In this document: positions 46,701 through 56,062 of the stretch, piece by piece
Numbering within the stretch: the stretch's first letter is position 1
How the letters are laid out: each line of letters opens with the position of its first letter
NCBI RefSeq assembly: GCF_048771995.1
Contig: NC_133028.1
Location: forward strand, 2,624,501 to 2,688,500
Direction of reading: 5' to 3'
Source: Taeniopygia guttata
Taxonomy: Eukaryota > Chordata > Aves > Passeriformes > Estrildidae
DNA: 64,000 nt
Notes under the pieces: model-generated
What the model was told of the DNA's origin: nothing
The model's database searches: none
Seen by the model: only the letters and a program-made list of their open reading frames with translations
Position numbers and translations under genes: made by a program

Positions 46701-49635
46701 TGCTTAGGAAGATTATTATGGCATTAATACACATGACATCAGTAAAACAGACTAAAGCACTTAATGCTGCCAGTCTTTTCTGGGTTTTATGTAAGTGCTG
46801 ATACACACCAGTGATCGTTTTAGAAGGTGCTTTGAAACATCCCTCAAAGAAGAAAGGGCTCTTGGTAAAACACACTGGAAATTAAAGGTGGCAGCTGAGA
46901 AACTCAGGAGGTGGGGGAACAGAGTCATGGCTGTTCCTTGTGCTCATCCCAGTGTAAGGAAAAGTCTGGAATCAAGGCTGGCAGATGTGTTTGAGTCTTG
47001 CCCTGAGTGGGTCAGAGCACTCAGTCTTTCCACAGAGCTCCCTGCTTTAGGTAACCTGAGAGATTTTCATTAGAAGAAAGTTCTTACTACAAAAAGTTAC
47101 TTAAAGGAACAGGTTCTGCCTTGTTAGGTTAATGCATTTTTTTATTTGAATGGAAAAAAAAATCCCAACTTTCTCATTCATCAGCTTAACTCTTGTTTGT
47201 TCCCACAGAAAACGAAGGTTATCCAGCTGGAGGACTTGGCTTCACATCTGGGTTTAAGGACACAGGTAAGCACTGACTTTTGGGGTGGAAATACTAATTT
47301 TTGCTGGGCCCCTGCCTCCCTCTTAAACCAGAACTCCATTTAAGTGTGCAGTGGGTTACTTACAGGAATTTATCTGGTTAAAATCTAGATTACAATTTCC
47401 TTCTGCAGTCATATAACAACAAGAAAGAGAGATAGAGCTGTAGAAACCAACACTTGGGGTGCAGTGGAACTGCATGCTTGGAGTAACTGTGGAGTAAACC
47501 TAGCCATAAATTCAACAAGTTGTTGCTTTGGGTTGGTAGCAGAAATTTGCTCCTAAAAGGAGCAGGAAAAGTTATACAAAATGTGGAATTTTTGAGCAGG
47601 GAAGGACCTTGGAGAAGGATCTGTGTGCTTCATGGAACTTCATGGCACTGCACAACCTTTCCATGGGAAGATTCCTATAACCCCTTCCTCCTTAAAACGG
47701 GCAGTAAAAGTTTATTTTAAGGAGTAGGGAATTTAATTTGAACATCCCAAAATACAAAAAAAAAAAAAAAAAAAAAAAAAATCATCCCTCTAAGACCAAA
47801 GGGCTGATTCCATCTCTCTGTGTGGGAGTGCTGAATTTCTTAACCCTGAGGGATTTCAAGGTAAGCCTCTGTAGTTTATCTGAACGTGTGAAATGGTTTT
47901 TGCTTCCCTTTTGATCAGTCTGTTATTCCTTTTTCTCTTCTGCACAGGATGCAATTAACAGAATCCAGGACCTGATGGCAGATGGCACACTGACAGGTGA
48001 CAGCCAAAGCACAAAGGGGATCTTTCTGTAGCTGGTGGTGCAGAAAGTGCCTTCCCTATGGCAGAGAGAGAATTCCAGTATCATTCCTGTTTTAAGGATC
48101 TAGTAGGACTTAACAGCTAGATATTTATATTTTATTTATTTACCCATCTGCTGAAGGCCTTTTGAGGTTGCTGAGCAGCCAGCTGCAAATGGGGCCTTCT
48201 GAAATCTGAATTTGAGAGGATTACTGGGATGATTTGGGGTGGTGTTAAAGCCAGGACTGGGGTGTGGCATGTGGGAGAGGCAGACATCCCAGAGCACTGC
48301 AGGGTGCTGGAGTCAGTGAAGTGCCTGTTCCCAGCCCTGCACCCTCCCAGTCCAAGCTGGCATGGCAGCAGAGACTGAGCAAGAACAAAATATGCAGTCT
48401 TGTTCTTTCCAAGGGTGAAGTAGAGAAAGGTGCCAGCACAAACATTTATTGACCTGATCTTGTGCTCGTGGCTGGAGAACAACTATCTCAGCAAGTGCAT
48501 GTGGAAACCCTTTCAAATGCCCTAAAAGTGCTTGGAATCCAGGGAGAAGGATGTGTGCTGTGTTGGCTGGCTGTGCCCAAAGCCAGGGAGCCTCTGCCTC
48601 CGTGGAATCCATAAAAACAGAGTTCTGTTCTCAGTCTGGAGCCACAGAAATATGGAAACTGAGCTGCACTCCCTTCAGAGGGGAAGCTGGAAAGGCTGAG
48701 CTGGGCCCCACAAGGGCTCTCAGTGCCCTCCTGGACCCTCCTGCTCTGCCTTTCTCCACCAGCTGCCTGAGCTGGGAACATGAGCACCAAAAAAAGAGGG
48801 CTAGGAAGGGGAAGAAGGGTCTGGAGGGGAATCCATGTGAGAAGCAGCTGAGGGCACTTGGCTTGTTCAGCCTGGAGATGAGGATGCTGAGGGGAGATTC
48901 CTCCCCAGGGGCAACTCTGATCTCTGCTCCCTGTGACAGGGACAGGACACAGGGAACAGCTGGAGCTGGGTCAGGGGGATTTATGTTGGGGATCAGGGAA
49001 AGGTTCTTCCCCCAGAGCATTGTCCAGGCTCCCCAGGGAATGGGCACAGCCCCAAATCTGCCAAAGTTCCAGGAGAGTTTGGACAACGCTCCCAGGGGCG
49101 GGGTGGGATTGTTGGGGTGTCTGTGCAGGGTCAGGAGCTGGATCAGTGATCCTGGTGGGTCCCTTCCAGCTCAGGACATTCTGTGATCCCTGCAGCAGCT
49201 GCTGTGGAGCTCCCAGGCAGCTGTTGCAGTGCACAGGACGGGTTCCTTTGAGCAAAAGGAGCATTCCCAGGGCCCTGGGCTGCTGGCACAGCCCTGCTCC
49301 AGCATCCAGCAGTGGCCAGGAGATAAAATCCTGCCCAGCCTAGATAGGCAGTGCTGCCTCAGCAGCTGGAACATTCTCCCAAAGCAGTGAGTGCTGCCTG
49401 GTGGGAAGTGAGGGGAGCCCCGGTGCTGACTGAATCTGCAGGGTGCTGTCTCTGCCCTGCAGGTGTGATTGATGACAGGGGAAAGTTCATCTACATCACT
49501 GCAGAGGAGATGGCAGCCGTGGCCCAGTACATCAAGCAGCGAGGCCGAGTCTCCATTGCAGAGCTGGCCCAGGCCAGCAACTCCCTCATCAACCTCCAGC
49601 CTGACAGCAGAGCTGTGCCTCCAACCCTGGCCTGA
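16684..49635 (+). CDS. DDRGK1: DDRGK1, ER-membrane adaptor of the UFM1 E3 ligase (9 coding exons, spliced)
   Basis: Joining 16684-16771, 23214-23375, 33131-33237, 34799-34900, 42020-42142, 44108-44146, 47209-47265, 47948-47996 and 49463-49635 gives 900 nt and 299 residues with no internal stop. Every intron begins GT and ends AG. Residues 3-19 are a hydrophobic signal anchor, 59-63 an Arg cluster (PRRRR), about 100-175 an E/K/R-rich coiled coil, and about 195-290 the PCI/winged-helix part. The family-naming DDRGK motif is at 246-250. In family knowledge, DDRGK1 sits on the cytosolic face of the ER, binds UFL1 and CDK5RAP3, and directs UFM1 onto ribosomal protein RPL26 in ribosome quality control and ER-phagy. 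K250 aligns with human K267, a reported UFM1 acceptor. The human protein is 314 residues; the shortening is in the linker after the anchor, and the last dozen residues differ. Coding identity is very secure; untranslated ends are not resolved. Confidence 0.96.
17240..17945 (+). mobile_element. CR1 LINE, sense, with remnant of the ORF2 C-terminus
   Basis: The longest CR1 copy in the window. It includes a broken reverse-transcriptase ORF end: on the + strand near 17590-17735 it reads [20 protein letters not shown] and [13 protein letters not shown], the widely seen avian CR1 ORF2 C-terminus. The tail is lost. It lies in intron 1 in gene orientation and cannot encode a working enzyme. Confidence 0.9.
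20755..21300 (-). mobile_element. CR1 LINE fragment, antisense, about 540 bp
   Basis: Antisense CR1 of the same subfamily as 3305-3810: caggttggaaaagccctcaa, aaccctttccatgaagaaat and gcagagccacaaggtccctc. In intron 1, opposite to the gene. Confidence 0.9.
23214..23375 (+). CDS. DDRGK1: DDRGK1 coding exon 2 (Arg-rich linker)
   Basis: The acceptor is a pyrimidine tract ending TTGCAG at 23213 and the donor is GAAG|GTAACT. Encodes residues 30-83 plus one base of codon 84. It contains five consecutive Ala encoded by pure GCA repeats (residues 39-43), then RPRPHGEE and [18 protein letters not shown], which matches the human segment RRRRDLGSRLQAQRRAQ. This is the least conserved coding exon outside that block. 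Confidence 0.93.
23725..24025 (+). mobile_element. CR1 LINE 3'-end fragment, older subfamily, sense
   Basis: Reads ggttggatattaggataaag, tctgcccagggaggtggtgg and gttggactccatgatcttga, ending ccaacctggtcattctgtga. The wording marks an older CR1 subfamily than the other copies. Confidence 0.85.
26285..26474 (+). repeat. Direct repeat, copy 1, intron 2
   Basis: Starts actgcattttggagcagaaa and includes catccatctgatatttacat and ccagctgggctaaaaatagt. Closely matches 28173-28353 in the same orientation. Confidence 0.85.
26559..27153 (-). mobile_element. LTR copy, antisense, related to 13719-15238
   Basis: On the minus strand it starts TGTTGG at 27153 and ends GGGCAGACA at 26559. The first 160 bases match the start of the 13719 LTR and the rest matches 14790-15238. 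Relative to that block it lacks about 0.9 kb. No target-site duplication was found. In intron 2, opposite to the gene. Confidence 0.75.
28173..28353 (+). repeat. Direct repeat, copy 2, intron 2
   Basis: Matches 26285-26474 from actgcattttggagcagaaa through ctgggctaaaaatagtgagg, with a short deletion and scattered substitutions. Confidence 0.85.
30178..30292 (+). mobile_element. Short CR1 LINE 3'-end fragment, sense
   Basis: Reads ctagaccaggttggatgtgg then gttctttccaatccaaacca and ttctgtgattctgg. Confidence 0.85.
30660..30880 (-). mobile_element. CR1 LINE 3'-end fragment, antisense
   Basis: Reads tcacagaaaggtttgggttg, ccccatccagcctggccttg and agccacagcttttctgggaa, the complement of the CR1 3' end. 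Confidence 0.9.
33131..33237 (+). CDS. DDRGK1: DDRGK1 coding exon 3 (acidic patch and start of coiled coil)
   Basis: The acceptor is TTGCAG at 33130 and the donor GAG|GTGAGG at 33238. Encodes residues 84-119. An acidic stretch is followed by SGKIGAKK and [13 protein letters not shown], both virtually identical to human DDRGK1. It joins in frame at phase 1 upstream and phase 0 downstream. Confidence 0.95.
33238..34798 (+). other. DDRGK1: DDRGK1 intron 3 (1.6 kb, phase 0)
   Basis: GT at 33238 and AG at 34798. A/T-rich, with T-runs near 33749-33775 and 33998-34010 and a short TTA repeat near 34661-34676. No other feature recognised. Confidence 0.9.
34799..34900 (+). CDS. DDRGK1: DDRGK1 coding exon 4 (coiled coil)
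   Basis: The acceptor is TATTTTAG at 34798 and the donor CAG|GTGGGA at 34901; both junctions are phase 0. Encodes residues 120-153, almost entirely Glu, Arg and Lys ([19 protein letters not shown] and onward), the long charged helix of the protein. Matches the human [17 protein letters not shown] segment. Confidence 0.95.
37911..37980 (+). repeat. 40-bp tandem duplication in intron 4
   Basis: The unit agattttggtacatttgcat + ttaagtgcct recurs with one change 40 bases later (37951). Confidence 0.85.
39092..39110 (+). repeat. A(19) homopolymer in intron 4
   Basis: Nineteen A residues preceded by CTTT and followed by GAAAAAG. It is not attached to a recognised element. Confidence 0.8.
40614..40667. 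repeat. AT-rich near-palindromic repeat in intron 4
   Basis: Alternating TA blocks (atatttatatatatataata and tttttatatatatatattta) can fold back on themselves. A microsatellite or cruciform-prone site. Confidence 0.75.
41090..41165 (-). mobile_element. Tiny CR1 3'-end remnant, antisense
   Basis: Reads ccatggaatcttttattgaa, ttggaaaaggcctctgagat and catcaaagccaacc, the complement of the last 70 bases of CR1. Confidence 0.6.
42020..42142 (+). CDS. DDRGK1: DDRGK1 coding exon 5 (end of coiled coil, conserved EEYLKLKE block)
   Basis: The acceptor is CTGTCCAG at 42019 and the donor CAG|GTATGT at 42143. Encodes residues 154-194. It ends in the block [19 protein letters not shown] followed by SMTEEQ, nearly identical to human. 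This block precedes the winged-helix region. Confidence 0.96.
42143..44107 (+). other. DDRGK1: DDRGK1 intron 5 (2.0 kb, phase 0)
   Basis: GT at 42143 and AG at 44107. No recognised repeat or RNA gene; sequence looks unique. Confidence 0.9.
44108..44146 (+). CDS. DDRGK1: DDRGK1 coding exon 6 (39-nt small exon)
   Basis: A 13-codon exon, [13 protein letters not shown] (residues 195-207), with acceptor GTCTCCAG and donor AAG|GTAAGG. The human counterpart is SQSFLTEFINYIK. It is too short to find by reading-frame length; the homology and consensus splice sites decide it. Confidence 0.93.
44147..47208 (+). other. DDRGK1: DDRGK1 intron 6 (3.1 kb, phase 0)
   Basis: GT at 44147 and AG at 47208 after a pyrimidine tract. 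No recognised repeat. Several short open frames have no known domain. Confidence 0.9.
47209..47265 (+). CDS. DDRGK1: DDRGK1 coding exon 7
   Basis: A 57-nt phase-0 exon encoding residues 208-226, [19 protein letters not shown]. The acceptor is TTCCCACAG and the donor CAG|GTAAGC. The human equivalent is QSKVVLLEDLASQVGLRTQ. It forms the first helices of the winged-helix part. Confidence 0.95.
47266..47947 (+). other. DDRGK1: DDRGK1 intron 7 (0.7 kb, phase 0)
   Basis: GT at 47266 and AG at 47947. Contains a 26-base A tract at 47756-47781. Confidence 0.9.
47948..47996 (+). CDS. DDRGK1: DDRGK1 coding exon 8 (49-nt small exon)
   Basis: Encodes [16 protein letters not shown] (residues 227-242) plus the first base of Gly 243. 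The acceptor is TGCACAG and the donor CAG|GTGACA. The human equivalent is DTINRIQDLLAEGTIT. Confidence 0.95.
47997..49462 (+). other. DDRGK1: DDRGK1 intron 8 (1.5 kb, phase 1)
   Basis: GT at 47997 and AG at 49462. Its second half is a sense CR1 fragment that ends about 270 bases before exon 9. Confidence 0.9.
48835..49192 (+). mobile_element. CR1 LINE 3'-end fragment, sense, distinct subfamily
   Basis: Starts with the ORF2 end (cttgttcagcctggagatga), continues ctctgctccctgtgacaggg and ccccagagcattgtccaggc, and ends ccttccagctcaggacattc plus tgtgatcc. The tail differs from the other copies, marking another subfamily. Confidence 0.9.
49463..49635 (+). CDS. DDRGK1: DDRGK1 coding exon 9 (DDRGK motif, stop)
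   Basis: The acceptor is CCCTGCAG at 49462. Encodes residues 243-299 then TGA. It begins [13 protein letters not shown] and continues through [18 protein letters not shown], all conserved in human. The final residues [14 protein letters not shown] differ from the human tail. The ubiquitin-like-modifier acceptor Lys of the motif (K250 here) is intact. Confidence 0.97.
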
Positions 49636-49667
49636 GGAACACGCTGCAGGAGCTTAACCTCTTAATG

Positions 49668-49673
49668 AATAAA
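49668..49673 (+). terminator. Proximal AATAAA polyadenylation signal of DDRGK1
   Basis: A canonical AATAAA starts 33 bases after the stop codon, implying a very short 3' UTR if used. A second AATAAA at 49895-49900 precedes a TTTTTATTG stretch and could give a longer isoform. Confidence 0.7.
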
Positions 49674-49894
49674 GCACATAATTAAAAGCAAAGAGAACCT
49701 CCCCGGGGTATTCGTGGTGCCTGAAGGTAGGATGCTCTTTTGAAGCACCAGCTGCAAACTCAGAACTTTTTAGAACTGGTGTTAAATGATGAGTTGATTG
49801 TAGAAGAGGCTGGCCAGGAACTCAAACACTGATGCACCTGTGGCCCAGGAGGATCAGTCATTTATCCTCTGGCAGCCAGTCTCATGTTGCTATA

Positions 49895-49900
49895 AATAAA
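49895..49900 (+). terminator. Candidate distal AATAAA polyadenylation signal of DDRGK1
   Basis: A canonical hexamer about 260 bases after the stop codon, followed by a T-rich and then TG-rich stretch like a downstream element. Use is inferred only. Confidence 0.5.
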
Positions 49901-52639
49901 CTTTTTATTGTTTGCAGATTCTGATGTCTCCATCAAACTGATTGCATTCAGGGTTCTCCAGGCTTGCTCTGCACTGTGGAGCTGTTTAACTTTGTGATGG
50001 GCACAGCATAGGTGTGTAGGCTTTGGCTGCTGTACTCACATTGGAAGGAAAGAGTAAAAAGAAAATAACTCTATGTGTGTCTTTGTTCTTGCTGAAATAT
50101 ATCCTGAAACTCTGGTTGAATGGTTGCTCTGTTCAAAATTCCAGGGGCTATTTCAGGAAGCCTTTGCTATATAAATATGTTTTCCTTGGTTTATGTAACA
50201 TAAAACTTTTGCTTGCAGACAAGCTGCATCATTTCCCTGTAGCCAAGAGACTGAAATCCCTCCAGGGAAGATTTGACTGGGCTCATTTATTGTGCAGGCC
50301 AGTTCTGCTGATACCAACCAGATCCTGGTGATTCATCCTTTGAAGTCAGAGCCAGCTCAGAGTGTCTGAAGGGCTCAGACACCCCCACCCCGTGGCCTCT
50401 GTGTTCTGCAGGTCTGGGGGTTTTTAAATAAAAACTTCAGAAACTCTGAGTCACGCAATGAATGTTCCAAGTTAATTATTAGTAATGTATTAATTGTATG
50501 GGTCAGTGTATTTCCTGCATAAGAATATTTATTTTTTCAATTATTCATTCATTCTCCTTTCTGAAATCAGCAGAATTTATGTGGATGAAAAGTAAAGGGG
50601 AGGACAAGAGGTTTTGTCTCTGCCAAACTTGGAGGTAACTTGAGCAGACTAAAAGCCACCTTATCAGTGGGATGAGACAGCAATAAAAGAATGGAAAGAA
50701 ACATTTCCTTTTAATCTCTGCAGTGCTGCTGGATGTGAGAGTGCAGGAGAGTGGAGTTCCACCAGCACCATGTGTTGGTGTGAAAGATCAGCACATCCTG
50801 AGTGCTGTACAACCATAGCCAGCAAAGAGGTTATTGAACATTTGAGGATTTTAAACTATCTTCCCATAGGATTGCATATTAAATTTTAAAAAAATATTTG
50901 GGTTTGCCACTGGTTTTTTTTGTTCTGTCTTCAACTATACTTGTAATAAAATCAACAATATTGAAAGAACTTGCAGATGTTTTTGTTAGAAATGGGTAGG
51001 GACAGGGTTGGGGTAAGACATGAGTGTGAGCTCTTGCCAGCAGCTGCTCTCCCCTCCTGATCCTCTCCCACCATTTCTATTCCTGTTCTTTTCACCCAGC
51101 TGCATCCTCTCAGCACTCAGGAAAACTCATTTTTCTCTCATTTTGGGTGTGCTTTGCTGCATGTGAATTGTGATGCTGAGGATTTACACGAGCCAGGAGA
51201 AAATAATGTAGGTAACAAAAACCATGGGTGGAGCTTCTAACCCTGCTGAAAACTCCTTTGGAACAACCCCTGCTCTGCCTTGGAGGAATTGTTGCACTTC
51301 TCTGAGTTTCCTGGGTGGCTGCAGGAGGTGAGGACAGGCCCTGAGCCTGTGCCTTGGGGAGCAGCCACCACTATTCAACTGCAGTTCCATTCTCTATTAA
51401 AGGAATGTTTTGGTATTTTCTAGGAATTCACATCCAAAGTCCCAGGAGGCAGCTGAAAGTCTGGAGCACAATTGCTTCAGGCCATTTGTTTGGATGGGTT
51501 ATAAATGAGGCAGTTCAAACCTAAGCTGCTGTTTCTGTCTGTGGAAGTGGAGGGGGAAGAAATTCAGGGCTGTGCCCCCAAAATTATTTCACTGGCTGAA
51601 TTCAAACACAAGTTTAATATATCCCAATGGGAAACCTTTCCATATTCAGTCTCAATCTGTGATTTTCTCACTTCTACCTGATTTCTGTGGGTCTCAGCTG
51701 CCAGCTGGGGCCAAGCCCTGACAGTCTGGCACAGTCAGCACCAAATACAGGGCAGCAAAATACTGGTAAAATGGTAAATACACTAAAATTCTGGGCAGTG
51801 GATTTTGGGCTTCTCATTTTGGGATGATCCATATGCAAATCACTCATCAAAATTAGCCGTGGGCAAGGGCAGCTCCTCCCACTGCCCCTCTCTGCAAGAG
51901 ACAGCATGGGGGTGATATTTTGCTTCCTGCTGCTTTGTCCAATCTACTTTCATCTGTTTTTAAAAAGTAGAACATCCCCCTATTATCTGACTTTTAAAAA
52001 CTCCCTATTTTCTGTTAAACTTTGCCATGCATTATGCAGCATTTTCCCCCATGTTTTCCCTCTGAAGTTGCACAGGACTCCCAGGTACTCTGACTGTACA
52101 TGGAAGGAGTAATAATCATAGTAATAATAATAATTACAAGCTCATTGGAGCAAACTTGTCCTAATTTTGCCATTCCACCTGAAGGCAAAGGGCAAAAAAG
52201 AAAAAGATTGAAAACACACAAAGGTGAGACATCAAGGAAAACTCCAGCTTTTTGTCTGATGGAAGAATGTTTATACAAAGAGTTTACAGGTCAAAAAATA
52301 AACTTAAAAGCAACAAAATATCACAACTTTTCATTTGATGTCTTTGTGATAGGAGCTTTTCTACCCATCACCCTCAGGGTCTCTGAGTTTTCTCTGTAAC
52401 TATGGATACTAGGAACAGATTTGGGTTGTTTTGGTTTTTTTTTCTTGTTTGGGATTCTGTTCTAATTCATGTTGCATGTTCATCATTTTAGGGAAACGTT
52501 AAATATCACAAGATGGCAGTGAATTACAAAGCTGCAATATTCCCCTCTGCACAGGAACAGCCATGCTCTGCATTCACAGATTTCTTTCTTTTTAACCCCA
52601 AAAGCAAATCCAGATCATTAACACCAATGTGTGGCTGCA
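49901..52639. other. Downstream intergenic DNA, no gene seen
   Basis: About 2.7 kb after the distal polyadenylation signal without recognised exons or repeats, apart from short A/T-rich runs. I looked for LZTS3, the expected next gene in mammals, and saw none. Confidence 0.5.
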
Positions 52640-53127
52640 GGGATCCCTGCAGTTTTCCCCAATGCCTATTACCTATATTAAATGGTGCTTTTCTATCTTT
52701 TATATGGTACATTACGTGTTAAAGGTTTACAGTTTTTCCCCAATACCTATTACCTATATTAAATGGTGCTTTTCTACTCTAAACCAATCTGTGAGTGCCA
52801 ACATCACCAAGAACATGGAGGGAAGGAAGAAGAAAGAGGGAGGACAGGGCAGACCCAAATCCCTCCACCTTAAAACTTCTGACCCCCATGTACAAAACCA
52901 AAACCCCCCTGTACAGCACTCAAAAATTCTTCCCTCTACTTTGTGACTACTTCTACTATAATATCTAAACTTTTGTGACTTCTTGTTCTTCCTGCAAGGT
53001 TGGTAAATCATTCCATGGTTCAAACCCAAAATCACAGCTGTTTCCAGCTGCCTGCCAGGGTCTCAAATGCTTCTGACCTGGACCCGGAGCATCCAAAAAT
53101 GTCTGAGGGACATTTTGAGTTCTAACA
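52640..53127 (-). mobile_element. Diverged ERVK-like LTR, antisense
   Basis: Shares the order of blocks with 53920-54527: a cctatattaaatggtgctttt segment, aaccaatctgtgagtgccaa, an acatggagggaaggaagaag stretch and a ccctccacct block, then ctgcctgccagggtctc. It ends near ttctaaca at 53127. The other boundary is unclear. It holds an internal 80-bp duplication (52651/52731). Confidence 0.55.
52651..52777 (+). repeat. Tandem duplication inside the LTR
   Basis: About 46 bases starting agttttccccaatgcctatt recur at 52731 with one substitution and one added T, giving a period near 80. Confidence 0.85.
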
Positions 53128-53919
53128 GGTCCCCTTCAACCCAAACCAAAATGATTCTTCAAAAGGCTTCTTATACTGGGATGGTGGTGGGATTAGAGGA
53201 ACAATTCCAGATTTATTTGTTGCCCCTTTCTGTAGTGAATCAGCTGAGCTGGTTGTCCCTAAACCCAGAGGTCCTGTGCAGACCTGCACTGTGGGATGCA
53301 GTCCAGCAGCAGAGAGACACAATTCCCTTTGGTCTCTCTGTTTCCGACCTTTTAGTGGTCTGAAATTAGTTGAAGATGACCATAAGCAGAGTTGGAATGG
53401 TTGCAGAGGGGATCTCTCTGCGTGCTCAGATGTGAGCTGTAGGAGGGGTGGGCACCTCCTAAAACACCTCCAGGCCAGCTGGAACCAGAGTCCCCACACA
53501 GGACAGAGGTTCCTGGTTTGTCTCAGGGGCAAATTCCTGCCAGCAGGGAATTAAGAGCAGGGGACAGAGCAGAACTGAGCTGGCAGGGGACTCTGGGATC
53601 AGGAGCGTGGGTGCCACAGCCTTGGAGCAGGACATGGACATGTCCTGGTTCTGCTGGTACCTCTGGGCCATCTCCCACAGCCAGAAGAGCTGTGGGACAC
53701 TGGTGTGGCTTTTCCCCATCCTTCTGCCAGGAAAATGCTGCTCTGGAATGCTCTGTGTGAACTGTTCCCCCCTGGCAGGAGCTCTTTGGGGAGGGGAGGG
53801 CAGGGCTCAGGTGCTCAGGGATCAGCAGGACCATGGGGCCAGGATGGCCAAGCAAGGAGAAGGCTGGGATGGGACAACCCATGCAGGAGGTGCTGCTGCA
53901 GCCAGAGCTGAGCTGGCAG
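53128..53919. other. Intergenic DNA between LTRs
   Basis: GC-richer, open on both strands in places (for example 53607-54161 and 53523-54020), but no domain recognised and both frames run into the LTR. No gene called. Confidence 0.5.
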
Positions 53920-54527
53920 TGTTGGAATCTGTGGTATTGATAATTCCAGGATTGTATAAAGTCTCTGTCTTTTTGCCCCACTGCCAAAGCAGAAGCCATA
54001 ATTGGTCTGTGCTGTTTCAAGGTTGTTTATTCTGTTTATCTCTAACACGTTCTGCTGCCCTGCCGCAGCTCTGTCCTGCAGGGCAGCGTGTGGGGCTCTG
54101 CCCTCAGTGGGATGTTACAAACATTAAATACCAGAAACTACCTGTGCTGGATTTACAATAACGTGCCAATATCTGTCACCTACGTTGGACAGTGTGTCCC
54201 CAGCCTAAACCAACAGAAAAATGCCAACACCTCAGTGAAACATGGAGGGCATGAAGAAGGAGAAAAAGGACAAGACACACCCAATTTCCTCCATCTTGTC
54301 CCCTTTGGACCCCTAATCTAGAATCCTAAAATTTTACTTTTGCACCCGTGCCACACTTAATTATTACTTATATCAACCACTCAGAGCTGGTAATTGATCC
54401 TGTAAGATTGAAAACTCTTTTCCATGGACAGAGATCACAGACAGTGTCTCTGGGGGCTCTGTCCAGGGGGGTTCCTGACCCCTGCCAGGGTCCCAGGGCA
54501 GCCAGAGGGAAGCCCTGGATTCCCACA
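53920..54527 (-). mobile_element. ERVK-like LTR, antisense (left arm of inverted pair)
   Basis: On the minus strand it starts TGTGGGAATCC at 54527 and ends GATTCCAACA at 53920. Sense AATAAA appears as TTTATT at 54026-54031. It is a near-identical inverted copy of 56063-56672. The flanks (tggcag and tagtat) do not match, so its duplication is lost or it has been rearranged. No viral genes are present. Confidence 0.88.
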
Positions 54528-55104
54528 TAGTATCTCTTTAAATAGTATATTAATGTAATATAGTATAGTTTTAATAAATCTATCCTTCAGCCTCCTGATC
54601 TAGAGCCAGACATCATCATTTCTTCCCTGAGCCAGGCTTTGCCACATTTTACTACAGGAAAATGCAGCAAAGCTGCAGCTCCTGGTTGTAACCCTGAGGA
54701 AGGAAGGAGGCTGAGCTGCAGCTCCAGCAGGTCCCACGCTCACTCTGGAGCCTCCACACAGGCAGAGGAACCTCACAGCCATCCCCTCCCAGCTGCACCC
54801 TGTGCTGCCACCTCTGCCCTGCTGCCACTTCCCTCGGGGCTCTGAGGGTGAGATTGGCTCCTTCAGAGTGCTCTGGCTGGAGCAGCCACCTCTGAGCCCC
54901 TCTCCATCCTGGGGCTGACCTCAGCAGCCCTTCAGGGTCCTCCCAAGGAGGCCAGACCAGCACAGGATGTGCCCAAAGCTCCCAAAATACAGCGTGGGCA
55001 GTTCTGGTTTGTCCCAGCCTTGGGGTGGCAGCAGGAGCAGGGCAGTGCCCTGTGCTGGCACTGCTGGGGCACCTCCAGTCCTGGGGCACTTCAGGGCTGC
55101 TTGT
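54528..55104. other. Intergenic DNA, possible further LTR remnant
   Basis: The first 110 bases are A/T-rich with tagtat three times and ttttaataaatctatccttc, which resembles the R/U5 part of another LTR. The remainder shows nothing recognised. Confidence 0.45.
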
Positions 55105-55515
55105 GACAAAAAGGATATTGGGGAAGGTCTGGAGCTCCAGGAGCAGCTGAGGGAGCTGGGAAGGGGCTCAGCCTGGAGAAAAGGGGCTCAGGAGGGACCT
55201 TGTGGCTCTGCACAGCTCCTGACAGGAGGGGACAGCCGGGGGCTCGGGCTCTGCTCCCAGGGACAGAAGGAGAGGGAACGGCCTCAGGCTGGGCCAGGGG
55301 AGGCTCAGGTTGGATATTTATGAAAATTTCTTCATGGAAAGGGTTGCTCAGCCCAGGCACAGCTGCCCAGGGCAGTGCTGGAGCCCCCATCCCTTGAAGG
55401 ATTTAAAAACCCAGTGGATGTAGCACTTGGGGACACGGTGGCCTTGGCAGTGCTGGGTTACTGATTAGCCTGGGTGATCTCAGAGGGCTTTTCCAACTTT
55501 AATGACTTTATGATT
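55105..55515 (+). mobile_element. CR1 LINE fragment, sense, about 400 bp
   Basis: Sense counterpart of 20755-21300: gaggagggaccttgtggctctg-type block, tatttatgaaaatttcttca, gcccagggcagtgctggagc, ending ggcttttccaactttaatga plus ctttatgat. Confidence 0.92.
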
Positions 55516-56062
55516 TGGGCTCATGGCCGTTGGAATTATTAATGGGGTTTTTTTGGGTGGGGGGAGATCCGGCACATTCAGGGTGACATTCTGCCAGCAT
55601 CCAGTGCCCCGCTGGGTACCGATGTCCCTGCCTGGCTTTGCTCTGAGCTCTGCCCGGGGCATCCCCGGCTCTCCCTAACCCCCCCTGGCCATGCCGGCTC
55701 CTCCAGGAGATGGCAGCAGCCGATCTCTCATCCCCCTCCCCGCTCAGCATCCCCATGGCAACGGGAGCCAAGCATCCCCACAAATTTGGGGAGAACCATC
55801 TCAGCCCCTGTCCCGCTTGCCAGGGCTCGGCAGGACCTGGGGGAGCCGCCTGCTGCTCTGCTCCTCATTGTGACATTGAGGTGACAACCGCGCTGTTGGA
55901 GTTCAATTAACCAAAATTGCCGAGTTTTACTTTTTGGAGCCACTGAAAAGCCACGGAAACGGCAGAATTGAGCCCAAAAGCTTTGCAGCATCACCAGAGC
56001 AGCCGGAGCAGGGAATTCTTGGCGAGTTTCGGTCCTGCTATGCTGAGCAGAGGCTCCGAAGT
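55516..56062. other. GC-richer intergenic spacer between the inverted LTRs
   Basis: Contains a modestly CpG-rich stretch near 55600-55870. No exon recognised. Confidence 0.45.

Noticed and set aside
53523-54161. Overlapping 160-180 codon open frames on both strands
   Set aside because: They run into the LTR at 53920 and carry no known domain.
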